From NCBI RefSeq assembly GCF_003265995.1, contig NZ_MVJN01000008.1, positions 1 through 64,000 of the forward strand: a stretch of DNA of 64,000 nt. The letters run 5' to 3'. Shown here piece by piece: positions 36,055-44,657 of the stretch. The notes under the pieces were generated by a model, which was not told the origin of the DNA, ran no database searches, and saw only the letters and a list, made by a program, of their open reading frames with translations. The DNA is from Legionella quinlivanii (GTDB lineage: Bacteria; Pseudomonadota; Gammaproteobacteria; Legionellales; Legionellaceae). The first letter of the stretch is position 1. Each line of letters starts with the position of its first letter. A program made the translations under genes and the position numbers.

Positions 36055-38946
36055 TTATTCTCCGCCTTGAGTTGCTTCCACATTCGCTCCAGGCGAACTG
36101 ACCGCACTGGCGGCTTTTTTGACGCCCTTCATCGCGTAACCGCTGAGTTGTTTATCAATCTGCTGAGCCGCTTTAGCCGTGCTCGAACCCGCGTCACTTA
36201 CCTGCTTCTTGGGTTCTTCAGCCCATTGTGAGGTTTCCTGACCAATGCCTTCAGGCTGACCACCAATCCATCGTAACACCTTATCGGGAAGATAAGTAAT
36301 CAGAGTAAAGGATTTGGTCACTGCCGTCACATACATCATGGTATAAACAAGAATCGAGAAGAAGAATCCATAAATACCCGCCCAACCCGTATATCCCGTG
36401 CTGGTATTAATTGCACCCGCCTGTTTACTGGGATCACCGGAAGTGCTGCTGTAACTAAATGCCGAACCGCTTGGATCCCCTTGAATAAAGGTCACCACAT
36501 TGTAGAAACCGGCATTAATAATCCAGACGACTACATAGGAGAGCGCAATTGCAGCGATATAGCCAATAATCATCATCGCCGGCCGTAAGAAGACATTCAT
36601 AAGAATCATGATGGCCTGCTCGCCTTTACCAAAGGCGCCCTCGCCTTCAGGATGGGTGATTCCAAGAGCAACAATCGGTGCCGCCACCATGGCCTCAATC
36701 ACCGCAATCAACCATCCCATCGTACCGAAGGTGAAGATCATATACGGCAGGAAAGGAATAAAATAGGCAGTCGTGAATCCTATACTGACCATCGTGCCCA
36801 GCCAGGCAATCAGTAAAGGCATTACCATTGCAATCAACGGGAATATGAACACACCAAACCAGGGAATCAATATACTGGTAATTGCCATCATCAGCAGATA
36901 AATCCACAGCTCATTGGCAAAATTGATATAGTTCACCCCCATATTAGCCAGCGCAATGACCGGATTCACCGTGGGCTGCTGAATAAAAGATACGCCATAG
37001 GTAAAAATCTGCGCCATTCCCTGTAGCGGAACCGAGAGGAAGGTCAACACGACCATATTAATAATCTGTGCCATCATGGAGAGGAACAAATTAAACAGCG
37101 TCACAAAGATGACGTTGTAAAGCAGAACACCGAACATTTCACCCAAACAGAATACGAAGAACAGGATCTGCACTTTTCCGCAGCTAAAACTCATCGGCTT
37201 TAAGTAGAACGGCGTGAAAGTGATATTAATTTTCATAGCGAATTTGGGTGCTGTCACAATCCCTGGCTGACCCGGTAATTGCACCATAGACGCATTGCTA
37301 ATATAACCGTAGGTTGTAGACGACCCTAATCCGGTTACCGCCTTATGGCTTATTGAATTAAAGGTGGGAACGTCCAATCCTGAGTTCAATACAGTGGAAC
37401 CGTCAATCAATCCGGCAATATGTTTTACATATTTATCATCACCCTGATACCACTGACATAATTCAGAGTATTGCCCTTTACAGGTGCCATCGCCTCCAAA
37501 CGCATTGGTCATGGTACTAATATCCGCGGAACTGCTGTCCAGTCCGGAATCTGAATCCGTTTGGTTCGACAACTTGATATCGGAAGAGTTAATCTTGGCC
37601 AGGTCAATAAAATAACTGCCAGCCATTAACCAGCCCTGTGCCTCTGCCTTGGCAATAAAATCCCTTACATTGTCCTTGGTTTTACTTTCGGTAGCCTGCG
37701 TGTAGAGATTTAAAGTCGGCAGCATGATGCCATTATAATCCGATACCGCGCCCTGAAACTCAGTGCCGTTAAACAGGGGTGCGCTTTGAGCAGACGAATC
37801 GCTGCCCCAGGAGATACAATCCTTGTCAGGACTGCTGCAGGGAACTCCTGTGGACATATAGGCAACACCATATTGCTGAACAGCCACCTTGGAGAACTCA
37901 TTATCCTTATTAATTTTGGCATAGGTTGATGAGTTCAACTTGGGATCATTATTCACCATCACCGTGGCCACCTGCGACAAATCCTGATACATCTGCTGGA
38001 TGGCAATGGCTCGAGACATTTTTACGGTATCAATTTCATTTTTGTCGAGAGTAGAGATATTTTTTTGAATGGTGGTAATTTTATCGGCAGGATAGGCATT
38101 CCACTCTATCTTTCCGCAAATACCGTTTAAAAAGGAATAGGCTGAATCCGAGTCGAAATTCGGCATTGGAACACTTTGTTTTGAATTATTCGGATTATTA
38201 TTCTGCTGGGTTACCACATTGACTGTATTAAGGAAATCAGGGACATTGGCCTGACAAAAATCCTGCATTTCCTTACTGGGTCCATTGACACAGGGACCAG
38301 AATTTTTACTTGCCTGATTTTTGTAGCCCTGTTGCACACTCGTCAGAGTATTCTGCAGCCCGAGCATACAAACCTGACCTGCAAGAATCGCGGTAGCCCC
38401 TGTTGCGATACTGCCATTGTCTCCAAGAATCGATTTCATCGGATCCATCTGGGCCTGCACTATCACGCCTCCGCGGTTCAGATAACTTAACGCAGCCTGC
38501 CAGACTTTATCAGCCGCACCCACCCCCTGCACGACCACCCACATAACGAAAATCTGCATCAGGCAGTAACCAGACGCCTTGGGTATTAAAAGTGCCAGAC
38601 CAAAGGTTGATCGCAACGGAACCCATATGGACGACCATTTCTGTCCGAGCATTTGCCCTTCATGGGCTGTATTAACAGTCGACACCAGGAGGGTGTACAT
38701 GATTATAATACCGCCCAGAGCCAGTACCGCCGAGTTGAATACGCTAAACATCGTCCCCATAATCTGGCTGCCGGTACCATGCAGCACCCCATCGACGATA
38801 CCAAAAATATTTCCCAGAAAAACAACCGAATAATCACTGGGCGGGGGAGCAAAACTGATAGAACTACTTCCGCCGCTGCCACTGTCTTGTGCAAGGGCTA
38901 ACAGGGGAAAGAATGCAGAAAGCAAACCAAATACTATTTTATTCAT
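36055..38946 (-). CDS. dotA: Type IVB secretion inner-membrane protein DotA
   Basis: A 963-residue polytopic protein: signal peptide (ending ALALAQ), two early membrane helices (about 65-85 and 115-140), a long periplasmic domain of about 350 residues (roughly 185-560), then about six more helices and a cytosolic C-terminus. L. pneumophila DotA is slightly longer (1048). DotA is essential for Dot/Icm. The ATG at 38946 is preferred over a GTG at 38955 because an AGGTGA lies 5 bases upstream, inside the icmV end. It is convergent with dotB, 118 bases apart. Confidence 0.95.
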   Translation of the reverse strand: MNKIVFGLLSAFFPLLALAQDSGSGGSSSISFAPPPSDYSVVFLGNIFGIVDGVLHGTGSQIMGTMFSVFNSAVLALGGIIIMYTLLVSTVNTAHEGQMLGQKWSSIWVPLRSTFGLALLIPKASGYCLMQIFVMWVVVQGVGAADKVWQAALSYLNRGGVIVQAQMDPMKSILGDNGSIATGATAILAGQVCMLGLQNTLTSVQQGYKNQASKNSGPCVNGPSKEMQDFCQANVPDFLNTVNVVTQQNNNPNNSKQSVPMPNFDSDSAYSFLNGICGKIEWNAYPADKITTIQKNISTLDKNEIDTVKMSRAIAIQQMYQDLSQVATVMVNNDPKLNSSTYAKINKDNEFSKVAVQQYGVAYMSTGVPCSSPDKDCISWGSDSSAQSAPLFNGTEFQGAVSDYNGIMLPTLNLYTQATESKTKDNVRDFIAKAEAQGWLMAGSYFIDLAKINSSDIKLSNQTDSDSGLDSSSADISTMTNAFGGDGTCKGQYSELCQWYQGDDKYVKHIAGLIDGSTVLNSGLDVPTFNSISHKAVTGLGSSTTYGYISNASMVQLPGQPGIVTAPKFAMKINITFTPFYLKPMSFSCGKVQILFFVFCLGEMFGVLLYNVIFVTLFNLFLSMMAQIINMVVLTFLSVPLQGMAQIFTYGVSFIQQPTVNPVIALANMGVNYINFANELWIYLLMMAITSILIPWFGVFIFPLIAMVMPLLIAWLGTMVSIGFTTAYFIPFLPYMIFTFGTMGWLIAVIEAMVAAPIVALGITHPEGEGAFGKGEQAIMILMNVFLRPAMMIIGYIAAIALSYVVVWIINAGFYNVVTFIQGDPSGSAFSYSSTSGDPSKQAGAINTSTGYTGWAGIYGFFFSILVYTMMYVTAVTKSFTLITYLPDKVLRWIGGQPEGIGQETSQWAEEPKKQVSDAGSSTAKAAQQIDKQLSGYAMKGVKKAASAVSSPGANVEATQGGE

Positions 38947-39397
38947 GTTTTTCACCTAACAAACCCTGCCGATACCATTCCTTAATAGAAACTCCCAGTT
39001 TACGATGTTTAATCTGGTAATACCAAAAGTGATAGCGGAAAGATAAAGCAAGCGCGATGAACATCACCACAACGCTCAGTAATATCGATCTCCAGGTACC
39101 ATATAAAACATGGTAGCCGGTATATCCAAGCATGAATATGGCAATCAGCACCATCAGAATACTTAATCGATATAACCCTTTCTGGCGGGCAAGCAATTCG
39201 GCGTCATCGAGATGCAATTCACGTACAGCCTGTTTAAAGGATTCACCCGTTGTGCTTTGCTGGGGAACAAACATTTTTTTAAACCCATTACCCAGATAAG
39301 CGGTAAAGGATTTTAAACGATCGTAGTCCACCCAATAACGAATATTGAAGATACTTCTGATAATCGTACCTATCCGCGAGTCACTTACTTTTTTCAT
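38939..39397 (-). CDS. icmV: Type IVB secretion membrane protein IcmV
   Basis: A 152-residue inner-membrane protein with two closely spaced helices (about 75-98 and 103-125). The N-terminal FNIRYWVDYDRLK is characteristic. Length equals L. pneumophila IcmV (151). It overlaps dotA and carries the dotA Shine-Dalgarno, so icmV-dotA is one unit, divergent from icmW-icmX. Confidence 0.95.
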   Translation of the reverse strand: MKKVSDSRIGTIIRSIFNIRYWVDYDRLKSFTAYLGNGFKKMFVPQQSTTGESFKQAVRELHLDDAELLARQKGLYRLSILMVLIAIFMLGYTGYHVLYGTWRSILLSVVVMFIALALSFRYHFWYYQIKHRKLGVSIKEWYRQGLLGEKHE

Positions 39398-39484
39398 AAA
39401 ATTTACTTTCTATGTATTAGATTTTTCTACCACTTACTATACTATAGTAGTTACATAGCCCCCAGTCTATCAATTAGTTTGACA

Positions 39485-39500
39485 GTAAAAAAAGAGTAAA
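39485..39500 (+). promoter_or_regulatory. Tandem GTAAA motif, possible CpxR site between icmV and icmW
   Basis: Two GTAAA pentamers (39485-39489 and 39496-39500) lie 6 bases apart, close to the CpxR pattern GTAAA-N5-GTAA known from E. coli. CpxR is reported to control several icm/dot genes in L. pneumophila. The second pentamer ends 3 bases before the icmW ATG, so it would overlap the ribosome-binding region; it is a better place for control of icmV, about 90 bases away. Confidence 0.35.
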
Positions 39501-39503
39501 TGT

Positions 39504-39959
39504 ATGCCTGATCTAAGTCATGAAGCTTCAGCCCAATATTGGTTTGAATATGTGGATCCAATGATCTACCGCGTTATTACCTTTATGGAAAGCGTGGAAG
39601 ACTGGACAATGGATGGAAATCCGGAATTGGAAGCAGCTATCAAAAAGCTCGGTGAAGAGCTTGATGACATCGATAAAATCGATATGGGAATGCTGGGCCA
39701 GGAGGATGCATTCATTCGATTGGCAGGAAATATCAAGTCAGGACGCGGCCTGAGACTTTTACAAGCCATTGATACTGTACATCCAGGCAGTGCATCGCGT
39801 ATTCTGATCCATGCGGAAGAAACCAGCCTGGGCAGCCATGATCCAGCTGGATTCTTTCTGAAAAGAAATATTACATTTGAACGCCTGCGCCTGCTGGGAC
39901 GCGTTTTTTCAGAATATCGCTTAAAACTAGTTGCTCGTGCTCTTGAAGGGGAAGAATAA
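39504..39959 (+). CDS. icmW: Type IVB secretion adaptor protein IcmW
   Basis: A 151-residue acidic cytosolic protein, the same length as L. pneumophila IcmW. IcmW joins IcmS to form a chaperone/adaptor that delivers effectors to the DotL coupling complex. There are no membrane segments. The first half is acidic (EELDDIDKIDMGMLGQED). icmX starts immediately after its stop (TAAATG), so translation is coupled. Confidence 0.96.
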   Translation: MPDLSHEASAQYWFEYVDPMIYRVITFMESVEDWTMDGNPELEAAIKKLGEELDDIDKIDMGMLGQEDAFIRLAGNIKSGRGLRLLQAIDTVHPGSASRILIHAEETSLGSHDPAGFFLKRNITFERLRLLGRVFSEYRLKLVARALEGEE

Positions 39960-41357
39960 ATGCTATTGAAACCGAAACAGGCTTTACCCGTGTTACTGTT
40001 ACTCTGCTCATCGACTGTGATTGCTGATGTTCCAACAGGAGGCCTTGATGACGCCGGTGGCGGCGGCCAAAGTGATTTGCCTACCTATCTGCAAAATCTT
40101 GGAAAATATTTTGGTTATGACATCACCCAGTATTGTACTACCGGAGGAACTTGCAGTCAGGGCGGGGGCGGCTCGGATACTTTCAGTAATTTGCTGATTA
40201 ACTCTCAAAATAATTTAGCTCCTCAACTATCCAGCTATTACAGCTTTCTCGGTGCTCTGCTTTCACCAGGTGCATCCAGCAATGGCAGTAGTGGACAAGG
40301 CGCTCCCATTGTGAACGGCGGTTCACAGGGCAACAGCACTATTAACAGTCTGGCTGCAACTACCTTTCCTTCCTATGGCAGCACCTCAGGAAGCGGCGTC
40401 AGTGCCTCCGCTCTGATTGATCAGACAGCCAATAAGCAATATATGTCAGATCCGGTTAGCCAGGCAGTTTTTAACATTCTCACAACCCCTAACAGCAGTT
40501 ATTGTGTTAACAATGACGGCTCCTGGAAGCAGCAATGTAAATATCTGTACCGTAGCCTGGTAATGTCAAACGTGATAGGCACACTGCCCTCCACCGATGA
40601 TTTTTTTAATAGCTCTTATACGCAGGGGCTGGTTTCACAGTTAAACAGCAACGCTCTCCTTTCTCCAATGCTGTTCAGCACGAATTCTGGCGGTCAGACA
40701 ACAACTTCTTCCCCGCTCGTCTCCGATGACTCACAGAACCAGGGCTTAACGGCCAATAATCAGGTACAGGAGGCCGCCAACTTTATTCGCTATGCCAGCG
40801 GACAGGTCAACCCGGTCGCTCTACCAGATAGAAATACTTATGATTCACTTTATAATAAGGCTTTGAATCTGAGTAAAAATACAGAAGCCTCGGATCAGAT
40901 TCAAGCTCAGACTACACTGACTGATTATCTCACGCGTCTTCGCACTTACGCGGCGCAAGTATCGGTAGGAATTGGTAATCTGTATTATATTTTGTCCAAA
41001 CGCCTGCCACAAAATCTTAGTGGAACCTCAGGTAACACGACCAGTCAGGCCTTAAGTGAATATACGATGGCTACCTGGCGATTATTTAATAGCAATCAAA
41101 GCAGCAGCGGCGGACAAACTCAGCAACAATGGGTGGAGCAAATCAATACCGCTAACTCAGCCACAGTGCAAAAAGAAATTGCGGTTTTACTAGCCGAGAT
41201 CAACTATCAGATGTATTTAAGCAGACAGCAGCAAGAGCGTCTTTTGTTAACAGAAACTATTCTGCTACTGCAAAATTCACACGCTGCAGAACCCGATGCA
41301 GGTCTGGCTGCAGGCAGTAATAATTCTGATTATCAAAATCCGGCCTCTTCTTCCTAA
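39960..41357 (+). CDS. icmX: Type IVB secretion periplasmic protein IcmX
   Basis: A 465-residue exported protein with a signal peptide (about 1-23, TVIADVP). The N-terminal third is Gly/Ser/Asn/Gln-rich, the C-terminal part helical (about 290-440). Length equals L. pneumophila IcmX (466). IcmX is periplasmic and needed for pore function. A GAAGAATAA region supplies the Shine-Dalgarno at the end of icmW. A hairpin follows the stop. Confidence 0.95.
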   Translation: MLLKPKQALPVLLLLCSSTVIADVPTGGLDDAGGGGQSDLPTYLQNLGKYFGYDITQYCTTGGTCSQGGGGSDTFSNLLINSQNNLAPQLSSYYSFLGALLSPGASSNGSSGQGAPIVNGGSQGNSTINSLAATTFPSYGSTSGSGVSASALIDQTANKQYMSDPVSQAVFNILTTPNSSYCVNNDGSWKQQCKYLYRSLVMSNVIGTLPSTDDFFNSSYTQGLVSQLNSNALLSPMLFSTNSGGQTTTSSPLVSDDSQNQGLTANNQVQEAANFIRYASGQVNPVALPDRNTYDSLYNKALNLSKNTEASDQIQAQTTLTDYLTRLRTYAAQVSVGIGNLYYILSKRLPQNLSGTSGNTTSQALSEYTMATWRLFNSNQSSSGGQTQQQWVEQINTANSATVQKEIAVLLAEINYQMYLSRQQQERLLLTETILLLQNSHAAEPDAGLAAGSNNSDYQNPASSS

Positions 41358-41370
41358 AATATCTTTCTAT

Positions 41371-41390
41371 GGCGTGTCCCTCGACACGCC
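41371..41390. terminator. Hairpin between convergent icmX and the 164-residue gene
   Basis: GGCGTGTC (41371-41378) and GACACGCC (41383-41390) form a perfect 8-base stem with loop CCTC. No clean U-tract follows on either strand, so termination is plausible but unproven. Confidence 0.5.
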
Positions 41391-41419
41391 AGTTTCACTG
41401 GTAACTGCTCACGAATTCA

Positions 41420-41914
41420 CTAGTTACTCAGTGGCGGCTTTATTCGAGTAAATATTTCATCAATCAATTGATACACCACAGTCTTTTTCTCCTGCCATTT
41501 ATTCACTACATTGTTTTGCAGTGTTTCACAGTTATCAGACAGCCAGGAACCATATTTGACCAATAAAAGAGCGCCATTTGCAGTGAGGCAAGTACTCACT
41601 TCTTTTTGAATTTTTGCATCGCAGAGATCACCTTCACTATAACAGCTAAGTATTAACAGCTTACTCATGTTCTGCCAATCCGCTGGCGGTTCAACACCCA
41701 GAAACTGCTTGTTAATCAGCTTCGGTAATTCCTGGTCCATCACCCAGTTGATATCAGAGGATTTCAAGTTTAATGGACAGGATAACTGTTTAGTATATTG
41801 TTTTATATCCTTTCCTATACTGGAAAGCTGATGAGCATCAATACACTGCTTGGCAAAGGGTGAGCTAGAACAAACACTCAGCAGTGAAAACAAAAGGATT
41901 GAATATCTTTTCAT
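41420..41914 (-). CDS. Exported cysteine-containing hypothetical protein
   Basis: A 164-residue protein with a signal peptide (about 1-21, ending SSPFAK). The mature part carries about six cysteines spread over the chain (in KQCID, SCPLN, SCYS, DLCD, STCL and DNCE), suggesting disulfides in the periplasm. I do not recognise it. Shine-Dalgarno GGAGGAATT fixes the ATG at 41914. It is convergent with icmX and precedes no obvious partner; a link to Dot/Icm is only positional. Confidence 0.75.
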   Translation of the reverse strand: MKRYSILLFSLLSVCSSSPFAKQCIDAHQLSSIGKDIKQYTKQLSCPLNLKSSDINWVMDQELPKLINKQFLGVEPPADWQNMSKLLILSCYSEGDLCDAKIQKEVSTCLTANGALLLVKYGSWLSDNCETLQNNVVNKWQEKKTVVYQLIDEIFTRIKPPLSN

Positions 41915-41963
41915 AATTCCTCCCGAACAAAGATTCATTATATCCTGATAAGGCTGACGTTGA

Positions 41964-42833
41964 TTATTTTACCAGTCTTGCATGTTTAGCCGGATGAATC
42001 GTTTTATTTTTTTCATGAAAATACACTTTAGTAAATTCCGCTCCAGTGAACAAGATTTGCGCGGAATAATAAATCCAGACCAGAATGAGAATCAACGCGC
42101 CCGATGCGCCAAATCCTTCTGCCAAATTGGAATGGGAAAGGTATAGTCCCAATAATAATTTGCCTATTGTAAACATTAAAGCAGTCAAAAAAGCACCCAG
42201 CCAGACGTCTCTCCACTGCAATAATACGTCGGGGATGATTTTAAATATCATTGCAAAAAGAATGGTTATTCCAGCCATAGAAATAATGATGTTTAATCCG
42301 TAACCCAGAATGACTAACTGAGGTAAAAGCTGTAATAAGCCAGCACTGATCATTGATAAAAGAAGAGAGATTATCAATGAAACCAGAAGAAGAAACCCTA
42401 CACCAAGCACTAAAGTGAATGATAAAAACCGATCGCTGACCAGTCCCCAAAATCCTCTATCCGCACGGGGAGTCACCCCCCATATATTGTTCAAGCCAGT
42501 TTGTAAGGCACCAAAAAAACCGGATGCACCAAATAGCAGAATAATGATTGAGACCAGTTTTGCGATAAGATGAGTGGAGGGTTTGACTGTTGAGATCATA
42601 AGTCTGATTTGCTCAGCCGGCGCGTCTCCGAAGGTTTCACCCAATTGGGCCAGCAGGTTTTGCTGGACAATCCTGGGGTCAAACACAAGACCCGCTATTG
42701 CAATCGAAATAATCAACAATGGCGCTATTGAAAATATAGTGTAATAGGATAATGCTGCAGACAAAGTAGCCACTTTGTCTTCATTCCAATTATCCCATAC
42801 TTTTTTTAATATTTTTCTGAAGTCCATTTTCAC
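41964..42833 (-). CDS. YihY/UPF0761-family membrane protein
   Basis: A 289-residue membrane protein with about six helices and family patterns ALSYYTIFSIAPLLIISIAIAGL near the N-terminus, GFFGALQTGLNNIWG and the C-terminal WIYYSAQILFTGAEFTKVY. Such proteins were once labelled ribonuclease BN (Rbn), but that activity belongs to another protein. Function unknown. It lies upstream of the cysteine-containing protein on the same strand, 49 bases apart. Confidence 0.9.
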   Translation of the reverse strand: MKMDFRKILKKVWDNWNEDKVATLSAALSYYTIFSIAPLLIISIAIAGLVFDPRIVQQNLLAQLGETFGDAPAEQIRLMISTVKPSTHLIAKLVSIIILLFGASGFFGALQTGLNNIWGVTPRADRGFWGLVSDRFLSFTLVLGVGFLLLVSLIISLLLSMISAGLLQLLPQLVILGYGLNIIISMAGITILFAMIFKIIPDVLLQWRDVWLGAFLTALMFTIGKLLLGLYLSHSNLAEGFGASGALILILVWIYYSAQILFTGAEFTKVYFHEKNKTIHPAKHARLVK

Positions 42834-42859
42834 TAGGATTGCTCCCTGGTTTAAAAATC

Positions 42860-42990
42860 AACCCTCACCCTAACCCTCTCCCAGCTTGGGAGAGGGGATT
42901 TTTTTTCTTAAATCCTCTCTCCCCTCAGGGGAGAGAGTTAGAGAGAGGGGTTAAAATTCACCCTAACCTCTCCCAGCTTGGGAGAGAGGA
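42860..42990. repeat. Cluster of short inverted repeats (CTCTCC family)
   Basis: Three related units fill the gap between the YihY-type gene and the 499-residue gene: 42860-42900, an inverted unit at 42910-42952, and 42953-42990. Units one and three each hold the self-complementary CTCTCCCAGCTTGGGAGAG. The C/T-rich core also appears in the element at 21291-21580. REP-like; it can form strong hairpins on either strand. Confidence 0.8.
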
Positions 42991-43032
42991 CTTCCACTTA
43001 GTCTAGTAGAGTGTGGTCTTTTATGCAGCTAA

Positions 43033-44532
43033 CTAACGCCCCGCAAAAGTATGATTAAGCTCTGGCCTGACTGCGCCATTAAGGGGCTGCGGACGAATTG
43101 GACCACCGAAAAATCTCGCCCCCTGATTCAGAAGATTCATTGTTTCCTGTGGAACTATCGAGCCCGGTTTTAACCCATTCAGCGCCGTTTGCAAAGGCAG
43201 GTCTTTAACCTGTGCTGCTTTTGCCGTTGCTTTAAGACTATCAATAACCTGAGGGGTTGGCTGCAATTTCATTAATCTAAGCATATGTACATAGCTTGCC
43301 TTCATTTCCTCCTGAAAAGCAGGCTGAGGCCTTGGAATGTAATTATTGGATGTGTAGGCAGCGACTCTCTCTCTCGCAAATAATTTGGCGTCATGGATAT
43401 CAATCAGTGCTTTACTGAATTTCGCAACATCCTCAAGCACGTCTAACCGCTTTTCTTCAGCCACATTCCTTCTTTTTTCCAGCCGGCTCATATCCTGAGC
43501 CTGTTTCATTAACAGCAATTGCTGAGTACCCAGCATATCACGATGCTGATGCAATCCAATTTTATGAGCTCGATCTATCAAATGAGGTGTCCTGACGGGA
43601 CGATTCGTAAGCTCATTTTCATGCTCGAAGAGATAAATATGCTGGTCTTGCATACGCAATTGACAATGAGAAGGCACAAAGAAGGCGGCCTGTCTGAAAT
43701 CAATTACTTTGTTACCAGAGGCGTCATACATCCGTTTTTCATTTTTCAGAACACCCAGTATATTCTCCAACTGCTGCCTGTGTATTTCAGCCGCTTGCTG
43801 ATGAATGCGTTTTCCGACTAATTTATTCTGAGGAACTGGATTAAAGGACTCAAGTCGTTGATTAATTAGCTGTATACTTTGTTCAGGATTGGCTTGCTGA
43901 TAAATAATTTCCAGATAGGCATCGTGTTCATTAAGCAAAGTCTGTAAGCTATTATATTTCTGCGTCAGTTTGAGCTGTTTGCGGTCAATTTCCGCAATTT
44001 CTTCCTCAACTTTCTCAGCAGCGAGGAGGCTGTGTTGCAATGCAACATGGATAATCTCTTCCGATATTTCATAAGCCTCCAGCATTAGTTCCCATTCTCT
44101 GCCAGCAGGTAATTCCAGTTTAACCGCTCCCTGTTCATGAACTACTTTGTTACGCGCTAAATCCTTCTGTATTTGTCTATCAAGTTCTGCGTTATAGTCT
44201 TTTCGCGCTTTTGCTTTTTTGGCAGAGAGCTGCATTAAAAGATAGGCCAAAGCACGGTGGGCCTTGATTAAATCATCTTGCGCCTTTAAACGCATGGCAT
44301 CCATAATCGCTTCATGAGCAGCGATTTCCTTGTAAATTCTGACTCTTACTTCTTTGCCTTCAGGGGATTCGAGGAACTCATGGACATGCTGGGCAGTTTT
44401 TAGACCATATAATCCTAACACTCGTTTCACATCACTACCGGGAACTCTGTGTGCTTTCTCATCTTCTTGAAGATGGTCAAAGGAATTAAGCCATTGGCTG
44501 ATAGTCTCAGGAGAAGATGAAAGAGAAGGCAT
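43033..44532 (-). CDS. Coiled-coil protein of unknown function, candidate Dot/Icm effector
   Basis: A 499-residue soluble, highly charged protein without signal peptide or membrane helix. Predicted coiled coil spans about 90-130 and 165-260 (AEKVEEEIAEIDRKQLKLTQ), with more helix at 335-400. The C-terminus is Pro/Gly/Asn-rich. I do not recognise an enzyme domain. Long coiled coils are common in Dot/Icm substrates, and the gene lies a few kilobases from the Dot/Icm block, but both points are suggestive only. Monocistronic, with AT-rich upstream DNA and a TTAATATA at about 44630 that weakly resembles a PmrA box. Confidence 0.6.
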   Translation of the reverse strand: MPSLSSSPETISQWLNSFDHLQEDEKAHRVPGSDVKRVLGLYGLKTAQHVHEFLESPEGKEVRVRIYKEIAAHEAIMDAMRLKAQDDLIKAHRALAYLLMQLSAKKAKARKDYNAELDRQIQKDLARNKVVHEQGAVKLELPAGREWELMLEAYEISEEIIHVALQHSLLAAEKVEEEIAEIDRKQLKLTQKYNSLQTLLNEHDAYLEIIYQQANPEQSIQLINQRLESFNPVPQNKLVGKRIHQQAAEIHRQQLENILGVLKNEKRMYDASGNKVIDFRQAAFFVPSHCQLRMQDQHIYLFEHENELTNRPVRTPHLIDRAHKIGLHQHRDMLGTQQLLLMKQAQDMSRLEKRRNVAEEKRLDVLEDVAKFSKALIDIHDAKLFARERVAAYTSNNYIPRPQPAFQEEMKASYVHMLRLMKLQPTPQVIDSLKATAKAAQVKDLPLQTALNGLKPGSIVPQETMNLLNQGARFFGGPIRPQPLNGAVRPELNHTFAGR

Positions 44533-44657
44533 CCAGAACCCCGCTTTGTATAGGAATGAGTAATATTGCTAATTTTATACTTTTTGGAGTTTTTATGCAA
44601 TTCGCTTCGAATCTCATTTAGACATAATGGCTATATTAAAATCACTTCAAGCGAATA

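Noticed and set aside
35937-36231. Small gene between dotB and dotA (108-residue plus frame)
   Set aside because: Most of it is antisense to the dotA C-terminus and contains the short repeat; no coding signal is seen.
42860-42990. CRISPR array
   Set aside because: The repeats are adjoining, of alternating orientation and without unique spacers of constant length; no cas genes are present in the window.
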